Notes: generated from the letters alone by a model not told the origin. Shown: positions 6,854-14,567, numbered from the stretch's first letter. The stretch: 25,000 nt of DNA from Prorocentrum cordatum (GCA_963575745.1 CAUYUJ010020601.1:80001-105000); one strand, 5' to 3'. Numbers and translations are program-made.

Positions 6854-6967
6854 TCCTCCTCCTCCTCCTCCTCCTCCTCCTCCTCCTCCTCCTCCTCCTG
6901 CACTCCATCCTCCTCCTCCTGCACTCCATCCTCCTCCTCCTCCTCCTCCTCCTCCTCCTCCTGCACT
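6854..6967 (+). repeat. (CTC)n with CTGCACTCCATC interruptions
   Basis: Three CTC blocks separated by near-identical TGCACTCCATCCTCC units, so blocks probably duplicated with their interruptions. Confidence 0.9.
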
Positions 6968-7023
6968 CCCTCCTGGCCCCATGGCTCCTCCTCTGCAGAG
7001 GGGAGGCCCGCCGACCACGCGTC

Positions 7024-7157
7024 CTGTTCATGAAGCAGGTGTTGCCCAGGTTCGCGAGGCCCCGGCGGACGCGCCGGCCGTCCAGGGGGACGACGGCCCC
7101 AGGGGGGGGGGGGGGGCACGGCGGCTCAGGGCGGCTCGAGAGTCCAAGATCTCGGGC
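7024..7157 (-). CDS. Ubiquitin-specific protease exon with catalytic Cys box (first half)
   Basis: This exon encodes about 44 residues ending GLANLGNTCFMN plus the bases AG of a split serine codon. Joined to the exon starting at 4129 it gives GLANLGNTCFMNS-VVQ, which fits the UCH/USP signature 1 of peptidase C19; the Cys of NTC is the family's catalytic nucleophile. USPs are cysteine proteases that remove ubiquitin from proteins in cytosol and nucleus. The 3' boundary is fixed by the motif: the next bases are GACGCG, so the donor reads CAG|GA, a non-canonical GA donor. The 5' boundary is less sure; I use the TAG acceptor at 7158-7160, which keeps the frame open, but its upstream sequence is purine-rich. 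A 15-C run (minus strand, 7102-7116) encodes prolines just before the box and could hide a sequencing indel. Family assignment is firm; the subfamily cannot be told. Confidence 0.9.
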
Positions 7158-7175
7158 CTACTCCATCACCTCCTC

Positions 7176-7290
7176 TTCTCCTCCTCCTCCTCCTCTTCAT
7201 TCCTCCCTCCTCCTCCTCCTCCTCCTCCTCTTCATTCCTTCCCCTTCGTCTCCTCCGTCTCCTCCTCCTCCTCCTCCTCCTCCTCCTCCT
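7176..7290 (+). repeat. (CTC)n tract overlapping the Glu-rich exon
   Basis: Two CTC blocks split by CTTCATTCCTTCCCCTTCG. On the minus strand the right block encodes the poly-Glu of the 7232-7416 exon. Confidence 0.85.
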
Positions 7291-7416
7291 CCTCCTGCTC
7301 CCCGTCCTTGAAGTTCGAGGTTCGAGGGCTGAGGTCTTCGGACGTCATTTGGCCCGCTCGGGGGCCCCCGACGGGCGACGGGTTGACTTTCTCAGTCTGG
7401 GCCAATTCCTCGACGT
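7232..7416 (-). CDS. Glu-rich exon candidate, probably N-terminal part of the USP gene
   Basis: From the CAG acceptor at 7417-7419 the minus frame reads VEELAQTEKVNPSPV, then GGPRAGQMTSEDLSPR, then NFKDGEQ and a run of glutamates encoded by the GAG strand of a CTC microsatellite, then TEETKGKE and a TGA at 7232-7234. The non-repeat part has polar, low-complexity composition typical of disordered USP N-termini. It lies just upstream of the Cys-box exon on the same strand but in a different frame, so an intron must remove the TGA if the two belong together. It could instead be the end of a separate gene. Not assigned to a domain family. Confidence 0.45.
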
Positions 7417-7419
7417 CTG

Positions 7420-7495
7420 CCTCGGGGGCCCGTCGTCGGGCCCCGGGGCCACCATAGCTGGATCCGGGGAGTCGAGCTGGCCCCAGGGAACAAGG
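7420..7495 (-). repeat. Repeat shared with 24095-24165
   Basis: The minus strand CCTGGGGCCAG, CCCCGGAT, GGTGGCC and GGGGCCC aligns with CCTGGGGCCAG, CCCTGGATTCG and GGCCTTGGTGCCC at 24098 onward. Both copies lie beside a family VII element in the window. Identity is modest. Confidence 0.4.
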
Positions 7496-7670
7496 GCTCC
7501 CAACTTCGCGCTTCGCGCTCGGCGCTCCGCGAAGCGCGAAGCGCGAATAACTTCGCGCTCTCGCGCCGCCCCCCCAAAGGGAGAAAAAGAGGACGAGGAG
7601 GAGGGGGAGAAGGAACGAGGACCGCGAAGCGCGAACCGCGAATAAATTCGCGCCCTCGTGGGAGCCCTTG
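7491..7670. mobile_element. Family VII element, copy 1
   Basis: The ends are CAAGGGCTCCCA and TGGGAGCCCTTG, flanked by GGGAA at 7486-7490 and 7671-7675. The body is made of GCGAAGCGCGAA/TTCGCGCTTCGCG palindromes and GCGAATAA motifs. The second copy is at 24474-24630. Confidence 0.72.
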
Positions 7671-7686
7671 GGGAAGGGGTCGGGAC

Positions 7687-7788
7687 CTCAGGGGCGCGGA
7701 TTGCACAAATCGTGTCGTGAGATCTCGATGTCAGGTGCCCGTGCTGGTGAGCTTCCCGGAGCCACTCGCTCAACCCCATGGATCGATG
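7687..7788 (-). CDS. Exon candidate of 34 codons between CAG acceptor and GAG|GT donor
   Basis: The acceptor CGACGCAG ends at 7789 and the donor CCTGAG|GTCCCG lies at 7687/7686. The 102 nt between them are exactly 34 codons and read HRSMGLSEWLREAHQHGHL then TSRSHDTICAIRAPE. It lies on the same strand and between other candidate exons of the USP gene. The GC3 level is only moderate. No known domain. Confidence 0.25.
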
Positions 7789-8220
7789 CTGCGTCGAACG
7801 TCCGTCGGCTTGAGTCGAACCTGCGTCGAGCTTCGGTCGAGACAGGTACGAAGCACGAAACACGCCCACACATGGGCACCGTCTTGGGTGCTGCGGGTGC
7901 GGCGCCGGGGCGCCAGAGCGGATCCAACGGCCATGACTAAAACAACTCAGATCATCGACTGGTAATCAACGGTTTGCGCTGGCACCCAAGATATCGGCCA
8001 CAAGACACCTCTGCAAAAAACACACGTCCTGACCCGTGGTGATTCTAATGACTGGGGGCCTGGGATCTAGGAACCATGCGGGTACGCATCGAAGGCGCTT
8101 CCCAATGCACACCTGTCAAATCATCTGCGCCACTCTTGCGGGCCCAGCCCACGCCGTGCCTGATTCCAATAATTACGTTGGCCCTGAGGCTGCTGACGGG
8201 CCCCTGGGCCCCGACAGGGC

Positions 8221-8272
8221 GGGGCGGGGGGGGGGGCGGGGGGGGGGAGGGGGCGGGGGAGGGGGGGGGAGT
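8221..8272 (+). repeat. G-rich tract with quadruplex potential
   Basis: More than four runs of five or more G separated by single C or A. The neighbouring 8040-8210 and 8272-8480 show no supported gene. Confidence 0.8.
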
Positions 8273-8486
8273 GAGGTGACAACGGAAAGCGCCGATTCCA
8301 GGAGGGCAGGACGAGACACCGGCGGCACTCCAGAGCGAGGGGGCGAGGAGGGGAAAGACGAGGGTGGCCTGCCATCGCTCGGGCGTCCGTTCCCCGTGCC
8401 CTTGTCGACGTCGCGCACTCCTGCGCAAGAGGATCCAAGATGCTCCTCGCCGAAAAAACATGCGCACGTCCGAGAGATGCCGAGGC

Positions 8487-8640
8487 GGAGGAGGAGGAGG
8501 AGGAGGAGGAGGAGGAGGAGGAGGAGGAGGAGGAGGAGGGGGAGGAGGAGGAGGAGGTGGACGAGGAGCAGGATAAGGAGGAGGAGGAGGAGGAGGAGGA
8601 GGAGGAGGAGGAGGGAGGAGAAGAGGAGGAGGACGAAAGG
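8487..8640 (+). repeat. (GAG)n microsatellite
   Basis: GAG repeats with a short GTGGACGAGCAGGATAAG interruption near 8558. Orientation is opposite to most CTC tracts in the window. Confidence 0.92.
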
Positions 8641-8683
8641 AAGAGGAGGGCCGCCGATGTCTCAGCCGGCCCCCTCCCCCCCC

Positions 8684-8761
8684 TCAGCGCGTCGCCGGGA
8701 TGTCTGGTGGAACCGGGCGCACGTCAAATGTGGACCATAACTGACGGATCGGTCTGTAGAT
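8684..8761 (-). CDS. Short exon candidate, 25 residues, unknown
   Basis: After the acceptor GGGCCAG (8762-8768) the minus frame reads IYRPIRQLWSTFDVRPVPPD and IPATR, then TGA at 8684-8686. It is in the same frame as the exon beginning at 9250. Aromatic and hydrophobic content is unlike the surrounding Arg/Gly/Pro noise. It may be terminal, or internal if a GC donor just before the stop is used. No family recognised. Confidence 0.33.
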   Translation of the reverse strand: MYRPIRQLWSTFDVRPVPPDIPATR

Positions 8762-8860
8762 CTGGCCCGCCGGGGAACGGGCCCCCCCCAGACGCGAGCT
8801 AGGCGCGCCTGCGGCCACACGCGGGGAAGTGCCGCGCACCGACACAGGGGGGGGCAGCTG

Positions 8861-8967
8861 TGGTGAGGAAGTCTCAGGCGAATTGCCCGGCCCGCCCTTT
8901 AGACCGGCCTCGGGGTGCGACAGGGAGAAGTTATGTTATGAAGAAGGACAAGGGATGGAGGAGGAGA
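8861..8967 (+). repeat. Dispersed repeat XII, copy 1
   Basis: AGGAAGTCTCAGGCGAA, CCGCCCTT and GGCCTCGGGGTGCGACA match the minus strand of 22262-22358 at about 83 percent over 64 bp by eye. In one plus frame both copies translate alike: EEVSGE..., PASGCD and GMEE here against QEVSGE..., LASGCD and GMEE there, with an in-frame indel. Confidence 0.6.
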
Positions 8968-9250
8968 CCCCCGACGGGACCAGCCCTTTGCCCTCCGTGT
9001 GTGCGGTCGGAGACCACACCCCCGAGACACGAGACCAGCGAGGCCCCATCCGGCGAGGGAGCTCGCGCCCCATAGCCCAGGCTTGCGCCTCCTGCACGGA
9101 GGCAGCGCGAGCCGCCCTCGACCGCGAGACGCCCACCCACCCCTGGGAGATGGGCGCGCCATCGTCGACGTCCGCCTCCCCCTCGCCCTCCCCGGCGCGC
9201 CCCCCGGCGGCTGGCTTGGCCCGGCCGAAGAAGCCCTTCTTCTTCACCAT
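8936..9250 (-). CDS. Start-codon exon candidate, basic then acidic N-terminus
   Basis: The minus strand has GCCGCCATGG, a strong eukaryotic start context, at 9250. The protein begins MVKKKGFFGRAKPAAGG followed by an EGEGEADVDD stretch. Third positions are almost all G/C. The frame stays open to a TAA at 8936-8938, but a donor is likely earlier (for example GGG|GTGGGT near 9133). It could be the first exon of the USP gene, being upstream on the same strand. The plus strand is also open across the same bases (8829-9284, 151 aa) with the same third-position column, so GC3 cannot decide the strand; the start context favours minus. Confidence 0.42.
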   Translation of the reverse strand: MVKKKGFFGRAKPAAGGRAGEGEGEADVDDGAPISQGWVGVSRSRAARAASVQEAQAWAMGRELPRRMGPRWSRVSGVWSPTAHTEGKGLVPSGVSSSIPCPSS

Positions 9251-9317
9251 GGCGGCCGAGGGGGGTGGGGAGGGGGAGGGATGAAGAGGGGGGGGAAGAC
9301 GAGGGCGCGAAGAGGGG

Positions 9318-9560
9318 GTGGGTCAGAGGAGAAGATGCCGATGCCGCTGCCCTTACCTCGTCGCCGCGGCCAGATTCGACTCGAGATCCTGGTCAGGACG
9401 CACCCCGAGAGACCAGGTCCTCGGAGTAGTAGCGTTATATGTATCTTCTTATTTCCCCGAGGGGGAGGTAGGGAGGGGGGAAGAAGGAGGGGAAGACAAG
9501 CAAGGTGCGCTCGCATGATATCTGGCATCCTATCCCTGTCTCCCATCCCTTCCCACTGCT
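9318..9560 (-). repeat. Dispersed repeat, uninterrupted copy
   Basis: Contains GATGCCGCTGCCC, CTCGTCGCCGCGGCC, CTCGAGATCCTGG and GGTCCTCGGAGTAG, then a GGGGAGG tract and GACAAGCAAGGTGCG. It aligns in order with 10231-10660 (about 80 percent over the best 95 bp by eye). A shorter inverted match is at 3391-3458. One-base indels between copies break the reading frame, so I treat it as non-coding. Confidence 0.65.
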
Positions 9561-9882
9561 CTGATTTTTTCTAATCCGCGCAAGAGTGTCATAGCCGACC
9601 TGGAATTCGACAACCAACCATCGTGTCATGCGCAATCGGAGAAAGGGAGCTGCGTGAGGATGAACAGGAGGAACGGAGGAGGAGGAAGGACGAGGACGAG
9701 GACGAACAGCAGCTGCAGTAACTGGAGTAGAAGGAGTGGGAGGAGCAGGAGGACCAGGGGAATGCGCAGGAGGGGAAAGGAGGGGGGCGACAACGTCGAG
9801 AAAGGACTCGGGTCCAGAACAGGGGCCCGTGCTGGGGCAAGAGTACCGTGCTGAACGACGGGAGTAAAGCACCGATCCGAAG

Positions 9883-10047
9883 ATGAGAGGCCCACGCTGC
9901 AGCGGCAGCACCATTCCGAAACACAGGAAACAATCGGATGGCAACCACACGAACGTTACAACCGGATGTTTGAAGTCCCGTGGCTACAAACATGCCGAAC
10001 ATCTTCCGCACGGAGTCAGAGGAAAGAGAGAAGAGCACTGCGCATGA
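9883..10047 (+). CDS. Small open frame of 54 codons before family II copy 2
   Basis: MRGPRCSGSTIPKHRKQSDG then NHTNVTTGCLKSRGYKHAEH and LPHGVRGK, ending with TGA two bases before the element at 10050. Composition is balanced, but no domain is known and the other frames are also open. The purine-rich stretch 9650-9830 before it holds nothing else I can support. Confidence 0.18.
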   Translation: MRGPRCSGSTIPKHRKQSDGNHTNVTTGCLKSRGYKHAEHLPHGVRGKREEHCA

Positions 10048-10049
10048 TC

Positions 10050-10195
10050 TGAAATTGAGCCTGTTGTCCACCACCAGCACCACCACCACAAGTAGGAGGG
10101 GGAGGGGGTCCTCCTCCTCCTCCTCCTCCTCCTCCTCCTCCTCCTTCCCCCCTCCAACTTATGGTGGTGGTGGTTGTGAAAAGCAGGCCCATCAG
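10050..10195. mobile_element. Family II element, copy 2
   Basis: It has the same layout as 943-1077: GAGCCTGTTGTCCACCACC arm, AGTAGGAGGGGGAGG, a (CTC)n core, TCCAACTTATGGTGG and a closing GCAGGCCCATCAG. Its left arm is more diverged (AAATTGAG in place of the GATGGG part). CATGAT precedes the left end in this copy and the equivalent end of copy 1. Confidence 0.72.
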
Positions 10196-10345
10196 TAATG
10201 GTAGAGAGCGGGAAGCAGGGGCCAGAAGAGAAGATACCGGATGCCGCTGCCCCTGCCTCGCCGCCGCGGCCGGGATCGCCTCGAGGTCCTGGCCAGCATG
10301 CGCCCCCGGGAGACTGGGTCCTCGGAGCAGCGGTATCCTTACCTT

Positions 10346-10545
10346 TTCGTAGCGGCGCGCACATGGGGGTTGCGGGAGGGGGGGAAGGCGTCTTAGGAGG
10401 AGGCTGCTTCGTGGAAGGCGACGGCCTTACATCTACAGGTAGGGCTCGAGCCATCTAACAAGCAGGCGTGCTCCTAAGCAGCCTTCCCGAGCCATCTAAG
10501 AAGCAGGCGTGCTTCTAAGCAGCCTTCCCGCATCCCCTTACCCCC
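10346..10545. mobile_element. Family V element, copy 2, inserted into a dispersed repeat
   Basis: The GGCGCGCACATGGGGG start, GGGAGGGGGGGAAGGCGTCT arm and right-hand CTTCTAAGCAGCCTTCCC match the copy 1 layout. The flanking repeat (10231-10345 plus 10546-10660) is continuous in its relative at 9318-9560, which therefore shows the empty site. The right half carries an internal 41-bp tandem duplication. Confidence 0.6.
10448..10529 (+). repeat. 41-bp tandem duplication
   Basis: The units 10448-10488 and 10489-10529 start GAGCCATCTAA and end CAGCCTTCCC; they differ at two positions. Each holds a small AGAAGCA/TGCTTCT-type hairpin, which overlaps the family V right arm. Confidence 0.8.
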
Positions 10546-10740
10546 GTGTACGAGTGGCCGATGTTTGTCCCCCTAATGGGGAAGGAAGAGGGGGGAAGGC
10601 AAGCTAGGTGCGATCGCGTCATATCTGTCGTCATGCCCATCCCTCCCAACCCTTATTATGGCGCAGATCTCCCCTTTACATGCGCACAGGCTGATGTCGA
10701 GCAAGGCAATGATCCCGAGAGGCTTTGCGACGCATGGTAA

Positions 10741-10840
10741 AGCACGGCATACCACGGTGTAGAAGCATGTCATAGCATGGCATAGCATGTCATAGCATGG
10801 CGTAGCATGTCATAGCATTGTGTAGTGTGGCATAACATCG
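10741..10840 (+). repeat. Decamer tandem repeat
   Basis: Units of AGCATGTCAT and AGCATGGCAT alternate from 10764 to about 10833; degenerate units extend to 10741. The 10-bp period matches the helical repeat, so any bend would add up in phase. Confidence 0.85.
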
Positions 10841-11300
10841 CAAAGCGAGGGGAAGGGCAGACGACGGGGTGTAAGGGGGGGGAAGAGGGAGGAGGAGCCC
10901 CCAGGGGGGCAAGGGCGCCGGTCGAGCCCCGGCGCGCTGGCTGCGGCGGTCGGTGCTGGCTCGGGCGTCGCCTTCGACTTCGCCTTCGTCTTTGCCTTCG
11001 TCTTCGTCTTCGTCTTCGTCGGTCGGGGGAGGGGCAGGAGGAGGAGGAGGGAATTGTGGGGAGGGGGAGGGGAATGAAAGACGGAGGAGGGGGGGGAGGA
11101 GGCGGGGGGTGACTTGGGGGGAGGGGTGGGGTCAGAGGCAGCAAGGGGGGAGGGAAGGAGGGGACCCTTTCGGGCGATGGTTGAAGGTTCTAGGGGGGGC
11201 AATCTGCTCTGGGGTACAGAAGAGCAACGAGGAGCGCGGCGGGAGAGGATGGTTTGGGGCGTCTAGAACAGTTTGAGAAGGCTCCGAAGGGAGAAGTCTC
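10841..11300. other. Purine-rich stretch without a supported gene
   Basis: G/A-rich with a TTCGTC hexamer run at 10976-11023 that would encode Asp/Glu on the minus strand (DEDEDEDEGKDEGEVEGD). From 11313 a plus frame stays open for 186 codons (starting MLGMLLRAEGQDQEHGRD) through sequence of ordinary composition. I cannot support either as a gene. Confidence 0.4.
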
Positions 11301-11786
11301 TCGGGACTCCCCATGCTTGGCATGCTGCTGAGGGCTGAGGGCCAGGATCAGGAGCATGGGAGGGACACGGCGGAGGAGCAGGAGGAAGAATCGACGCAGT
11401 TGGAGGGAGGGGGGAAGAGCGGGCAGGAAAACCAGGAGGAGGACGGAGGGAGGCAGAGTGCACCACCGGCGATCGTGACCGCCCCCCGTTCCAGTCATGC
11501 TCCCGAGCCTGCGCGCCGCCGGCTGGGGCCGCCCCGTGGGGCCGCGGCTGCTCGACTGCTGCGCATCACGTGCAGTGCACTCCAGCAGGTGCCTCCGTCC
11601 CTCCGTCCCTCCTCTTCTCCAGCTGCGCTCACGCCACCCCTGCCGAGGCAGGGCTCGAGAGGGCTGCAGCGAGGTGGGAAAACGGCCAGGCATGTCGCAC
11701 GAAACTTCGCAAGGCTCAACCACTCACCCCCTTACGTAGGCGCTCCCCCGTCCTCCTCCCGTCCTCCTTTCCCTCCACTCCGTTCA

Positions 11787-11869
11787 GCCCCGCTGGACCC
11801 GCCTCCCTGGTGCGCTTCGCGAAAACCCACGAGATCCGCGCGGACCTCCGAACGTTCGCGTTTATGTAC
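11787..11869 (-). mobile_element. Family III partial copy D, starting with a GT donor
   Basis: The minus strand reads CTCAG|GTACATAAACGCG and on through GAACGTTCGGAGGTCCGCGC, nearly the same as the arm of copy B. Only one arm is present; the inner part (GGCGGGTCCAGCG) is inverted relative to copy A, so the copy is rearranged or truncated. No matching right end was found. Confidence 0.45.
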
Positions 11870-11925
11870 CTGAGATCCGTCGTCACGACAGGAGCCCCAG
11901 ACCAGTTCTTTCTGCGCCACTGTTT
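11870..11925 (-). CDS. Exon candidate ending at the copy D donor
   Basis: After GATCCGCTAG (11926-11935) the frame reads TVAQKELVWGSCRDDGSQ and ends at CAG|GTACAT in phase 0. It is short, and the other two frames are also open. It is listed mainly because a family III element again starts exactly at a donor. Confidence 0.2.
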
Positions 11926-12021
11926 CTAGCGGATCGATCTGTGAGGGCCCCGGGGCAAGACATCAGACGACAACTCCTGTTATGAGAACATTGCAACGCC
12001 CGGATCTCAAGGTTCTTCGGT

Positions 12022-12072
12022 TCCTCCTCCTCCTCCTCCTCCTCCTCCTCCTCCTCCTCCTCCCCCTCCTCC
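12022..12072 (+). repeat. (CTC)n microsatellite
   Basis: About 50 bp of CTC. The flanks 11930-12020 and 12075-12300 contain no supported gene. Confidence 0.9.
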
Positions 12073-12395
12073 CCCATCCGCTCATTCAAAATCCGCCCGT
12101 TCAGTCAGCCCCTCGCTGGGCGGTGCCGCTTTTTTTTTCTCCCTCTGACCGTGGCAATCTGTGGCGCGTCCCGCGGGCGTGGGCGGGAGAGCGGGACCGA
12201 GGGCCCCTCGACGCGAAAGCGGAGGAGGGGGGGGGCCCTCCAGGGTCGGGTTCCTCATCATTCCTGCTTCCTCCTCGTTTTCCACGCCACTTCCTCTTCA
12301 TGAGCTACTCCTCAGAACGGGCTGGGCGGTTCGACTTAGAATTCTTCACCACTTATGATTCTGAAACCAGGAATTTGCAACAACAACTTTTCACA

Positions 12396-12620
12396 ACGTG
12401 ACTCTCGCTCTAGCGCTGGACAGGTTCGTTTTAAAAGTCAGCGGCACGTCCAAGGACTGAAAGCTGTTTGGCATCACGGCGTGGTTCTCGCCTCAGTTCC
12501 GCGCGCACTCGTCTTAAAAGTAAGCAGCAACTTCAAAGATGGAGAGTTGTTCGTTTTCACGATGCGGCTCGCACCTCCGAGCCGCGCCTTCGATATTAAA
12601 ACCTCCAACACACTCGAAGT
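12396..12620 (+). repeat. Satellite type 1, locus 1 (about 82-bp units)
   Basis: Three diverged units anchored by CTCTCGCTCTAGCGC (12402), TTCTCGCCTCAGTTCCGCGC (12486) and GCTCGCACCTCCGAGCCGCG (12567). Each is followed by a TTTTAAAA-like block. The same unit recurs at 22415-22790. The third unit contains an 8-bp stem at 12564-12585. Confidence 0.6.
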
Positions 12621-12625
12621 TTCAT

Positions 12626-12870
12626 ACGAATGAACTCCCAGGGGCGGTGATCTGGCACAACGAATGATTGCCAGCGCGCTACAGTTACAGCCATTCGCAG
12701 GGTTGATCTCCCAAGACTGGTGTTCCAGCGTGAGATAGGACCGTCCGGACGCAACAATCCAGTTGATCAGCGGCGTCGAGCTCCCAGGAATGGTGTGTTA
12801 GCGCGGTGGAGAAATCGTCGACGGTTGTCTTGGAAAGTGGTATTTCCAGGAATGAAGACAAGCTAGAATG
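12626..12870 (+). repeat. Satellite type 2, locus 1 (about 70-80-bp units)
   Basis: Units are anchored by ACTCCCAGGGGCGGTGATCT (12630), TCTCCCAAGACTGGTGTTCC (12706), GCTCCCAGGAATGGTGTGTT (12780) and a partial TTTCCAGGAATG (12844). The second locus is 22840-22990. Confidence 0.6.
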
Positions 12871-13248
12871 ATTTCCGCCCCGTCGCCACCTCGATCTGTC
12901 GTCGCCCCGTCGCCACGTAGATTGCACCGCGAGTGCTGCCCCACATCGCTTGATCCATCTTATACATATAAATATACTCCCTCCTCACAGCGAAAACATT
13001 CCACGACAGAACCGGAGCCATAATTGACTCCGAACAGTCGCGTAATGCAGTTTGCATATGGATTCGCCGCCCCGTTCATTCCCCACACGAAACCACCCCC
13101 ATCCCAGCCATGTCGGTCTCTAGCCCGCGCCACGCTTGCCAAAACATGCAACGCGGGCGTTGTTTTTTTCCATGGGGGTCATTTATCACCCCTTGCAAAC
13201 AACGGGACAAAATTGACACGCGCGCGTCGTCACGCACGCTTGCTGGAA

Positions 13249-13283
<35 letters not shown>

Positions 13284-13426
13284 TCCCGCCCTACGTTTCA
13301 GTATCGAGCGTTTTGAACGCATACATGTAATAAAAACGGTTGTGCATCATGGACTTCAAATCCGTCTGCGCGCGCTCTTGCGCACTCTCAAAACAACCGT
13401 GCGACCATCTTCATCAATTTCGACGT
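12871..13426. other. Stretch with A/T-rich patches and a 28-A run
   Basis: GCCCCGTCGCCAC is repeated at about 12877 and 12902. A TATACATATAAATATA patch is at 12960-12975. A run of 28 A is at 13254-13281, which could be a retroposed poly(A) tail or a homopolymer expansion. A minus frame at 12960-13151 (63 codons) looks protein-like but has GC3 near 50 percent and no support. Confidence 0.45.
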
Positions 13427-14010
13427 TGCGCGCGTTGCGCGCGTGCATGGCGGAATCCTTCCCCTTCCCTTTGCGTGTGCTGGGGGCGGGGGGCATGATC
13501 CCCATTGAAAAAAACAACAACAACACGGGGGATAGTCGGGGGCGTCGGCCGCGCGCGCGCGCCGAAATCCCTCCCAAACCTTCATCGCCGACGCGTGGAC
13601 ACCATCATCGCCCCCGGCGCGGTCAGCATCCGCGCCGGATTTGGGCGCGCAGTCGCCGTCGTCGTCGTCGTCGTCACCAGCGCCACTGCTACCATCGTTA
13701 TCTCGTCGGCCAGCGTCGACATCGCCGCGACGCGGCGCCCGCTCGAGGCGCCGACTCGCACTAATGCGCCCGGGCGCCAACGCGGCCCGCGGAACGCGCT
13801 GGGGCGCCCCCGGCGGTCAGCGTCGCCGCGGCCGCGTCGGTCGCGCCAAACTAAATGGTCGCTCTGCGCGCAAGCCCGCGAGCGCGCAAGCCGCAAACGC
13901 GGCTGCGGCGACGCGCCAGCCAGCGCCAAGATGCCACCGCAATCGCCGCCACATTCATTTGGCTACCCATGCGCGGGTGGGCGGGCAACGTCTGCGCAAT
14001 GGCCGGACGC
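13427..14010 (+). repeat. Island repeat, unit 1
   Basis: Block order: CATGGCGGAATCC with CTGGGGGCGGGGGG; GTCGGCCGCGCGCGC; CAGCATCCGCGCC; GTCGACATCGCCGCGA; CGGTCGCGCCAAACTAAATG; CGCAAGCCCGCGAG; CAGCCAGCGCC; GGGTGGGCGGGC. Units 2-4 keep this order. Frames are open over long parts but differ between units because of indels. Confidence 0.65.
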
Positions 14011-14540
14011 GGTCGCGCGCGGAGCAGACGGGTAAGCTGCGTCATAGAATCTCTGTCCTAAGGACGTTAGGATGCGCGCCCCGCCGCGCCCCCTTCCTGG
14101 GCTTAAGGTCGCACTTTCGCATTGTATGTCGTACGTGGTCTCGCGCGCTCGCCAATCCAGGATACGAACCACCCGATCCCAATCAAACCGCTCATCGACC
14201 CCCCCCCCCCCCCTCCTCTGCAATAGACGCCAGCCGAGCAGAATCGCGCATCGCGCATCACCCGCGGTCAACATCCCCTTCAAAAAAATGGAGCAGAGCG
14301 CGGGCGCGTCGTCGCGCGGCGCGCACAAATCCATCAAAACTGCGGGTGACGTAAAGCTGTGAAAACACCGAGTGCTTCGAAAATGAAAGTAAACGAAACT
14401 TGAAGTCTCGAGGAAGCCTGCGGTCGCGCTCGCGCGGATTCAACTGAGAACCACGCGTTGTTTCTGCATTGCCACTTCATCTTGCCAAATGTGCCTCTCG
14501 CGGGCGCACGTCGAAAATCTTCAGGCGCCCTGTCGAGACT

Positions 14541-14567
14541 GCTGTCGCAAGCAAACCTTGCGACAGC
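14541..14567. repeat. Perfect 11-bp stem, 5-nt loop hairpin
   Basis: GCTGTCGCAAG at 14541-14551, loop CAAAC, complement at 14557-14567. It lies in the spacer between island units 1 and 2. That spacer (14011-14790) has no supported gene. Confidence 0.8.

Larger units (their letters stand above)
4130..7023 (-). other. Predicted 2,894-nt GA-AG intron splitting the USP Cys-box serine codon
   Basis: Both ends are set by the protease motif: exon ...AACAG|GACGCG and acceptor ...GGTGGCAG|CGTGG. The joined codon AG|C is the conserved serine. GA and GC donors are known from dinoflagellate genomes; here GA is the only choice that keeps both frame and motif. The intron contains a family III element with a nested family IV element, a family XI segment, a family V element, the 113-bp minisatellite, two perfect palindromes and three CTC tracts. 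Several open frames inside it (for example the Asp/Tyr/Glu-rich minus frame near 5420-5510) look coding but would interrupt the motif, so I treat them as chance or as nested sequence. Confidence 0.7.
10231..10660 (-). repeat. Dispersed repeat, copy interrupted by family V
   Basis: GATGCCGCTGCCCCTGCCTC, CCGCGGCCGGGAT, CTCGAGGTCCTGG and GGTCCTCGGAGCAG match 9345-9430. The tail GGGGAAGGCAAGCTAGGTGCG matches 9490-9512. Between them lies the family V insertion. Confidence 0.65.

Noticed and set aside
8036-8802. Plus open frames rich in Arg, Glu and Gly
   Set aside because: They are translations of the G-rich tract and the GAG microsatellite.
9318-9430. Conserved exon in the dispersed repeat (QDLE motif)
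   Set aside because: Copies differ by single-base indels that break the frame.
13254-13281. Poly(A) tail of a processed retrogene
   Set aside because: No coding remnant upstream and no target duplication found; a homopolymer expansion is as likely.
14150-14180. B-box-like GGTTCGTATCC on the minus strand
   Set aside because: No T-arm stem, A box or acceptor stem can be drawn, so not a tRNA.
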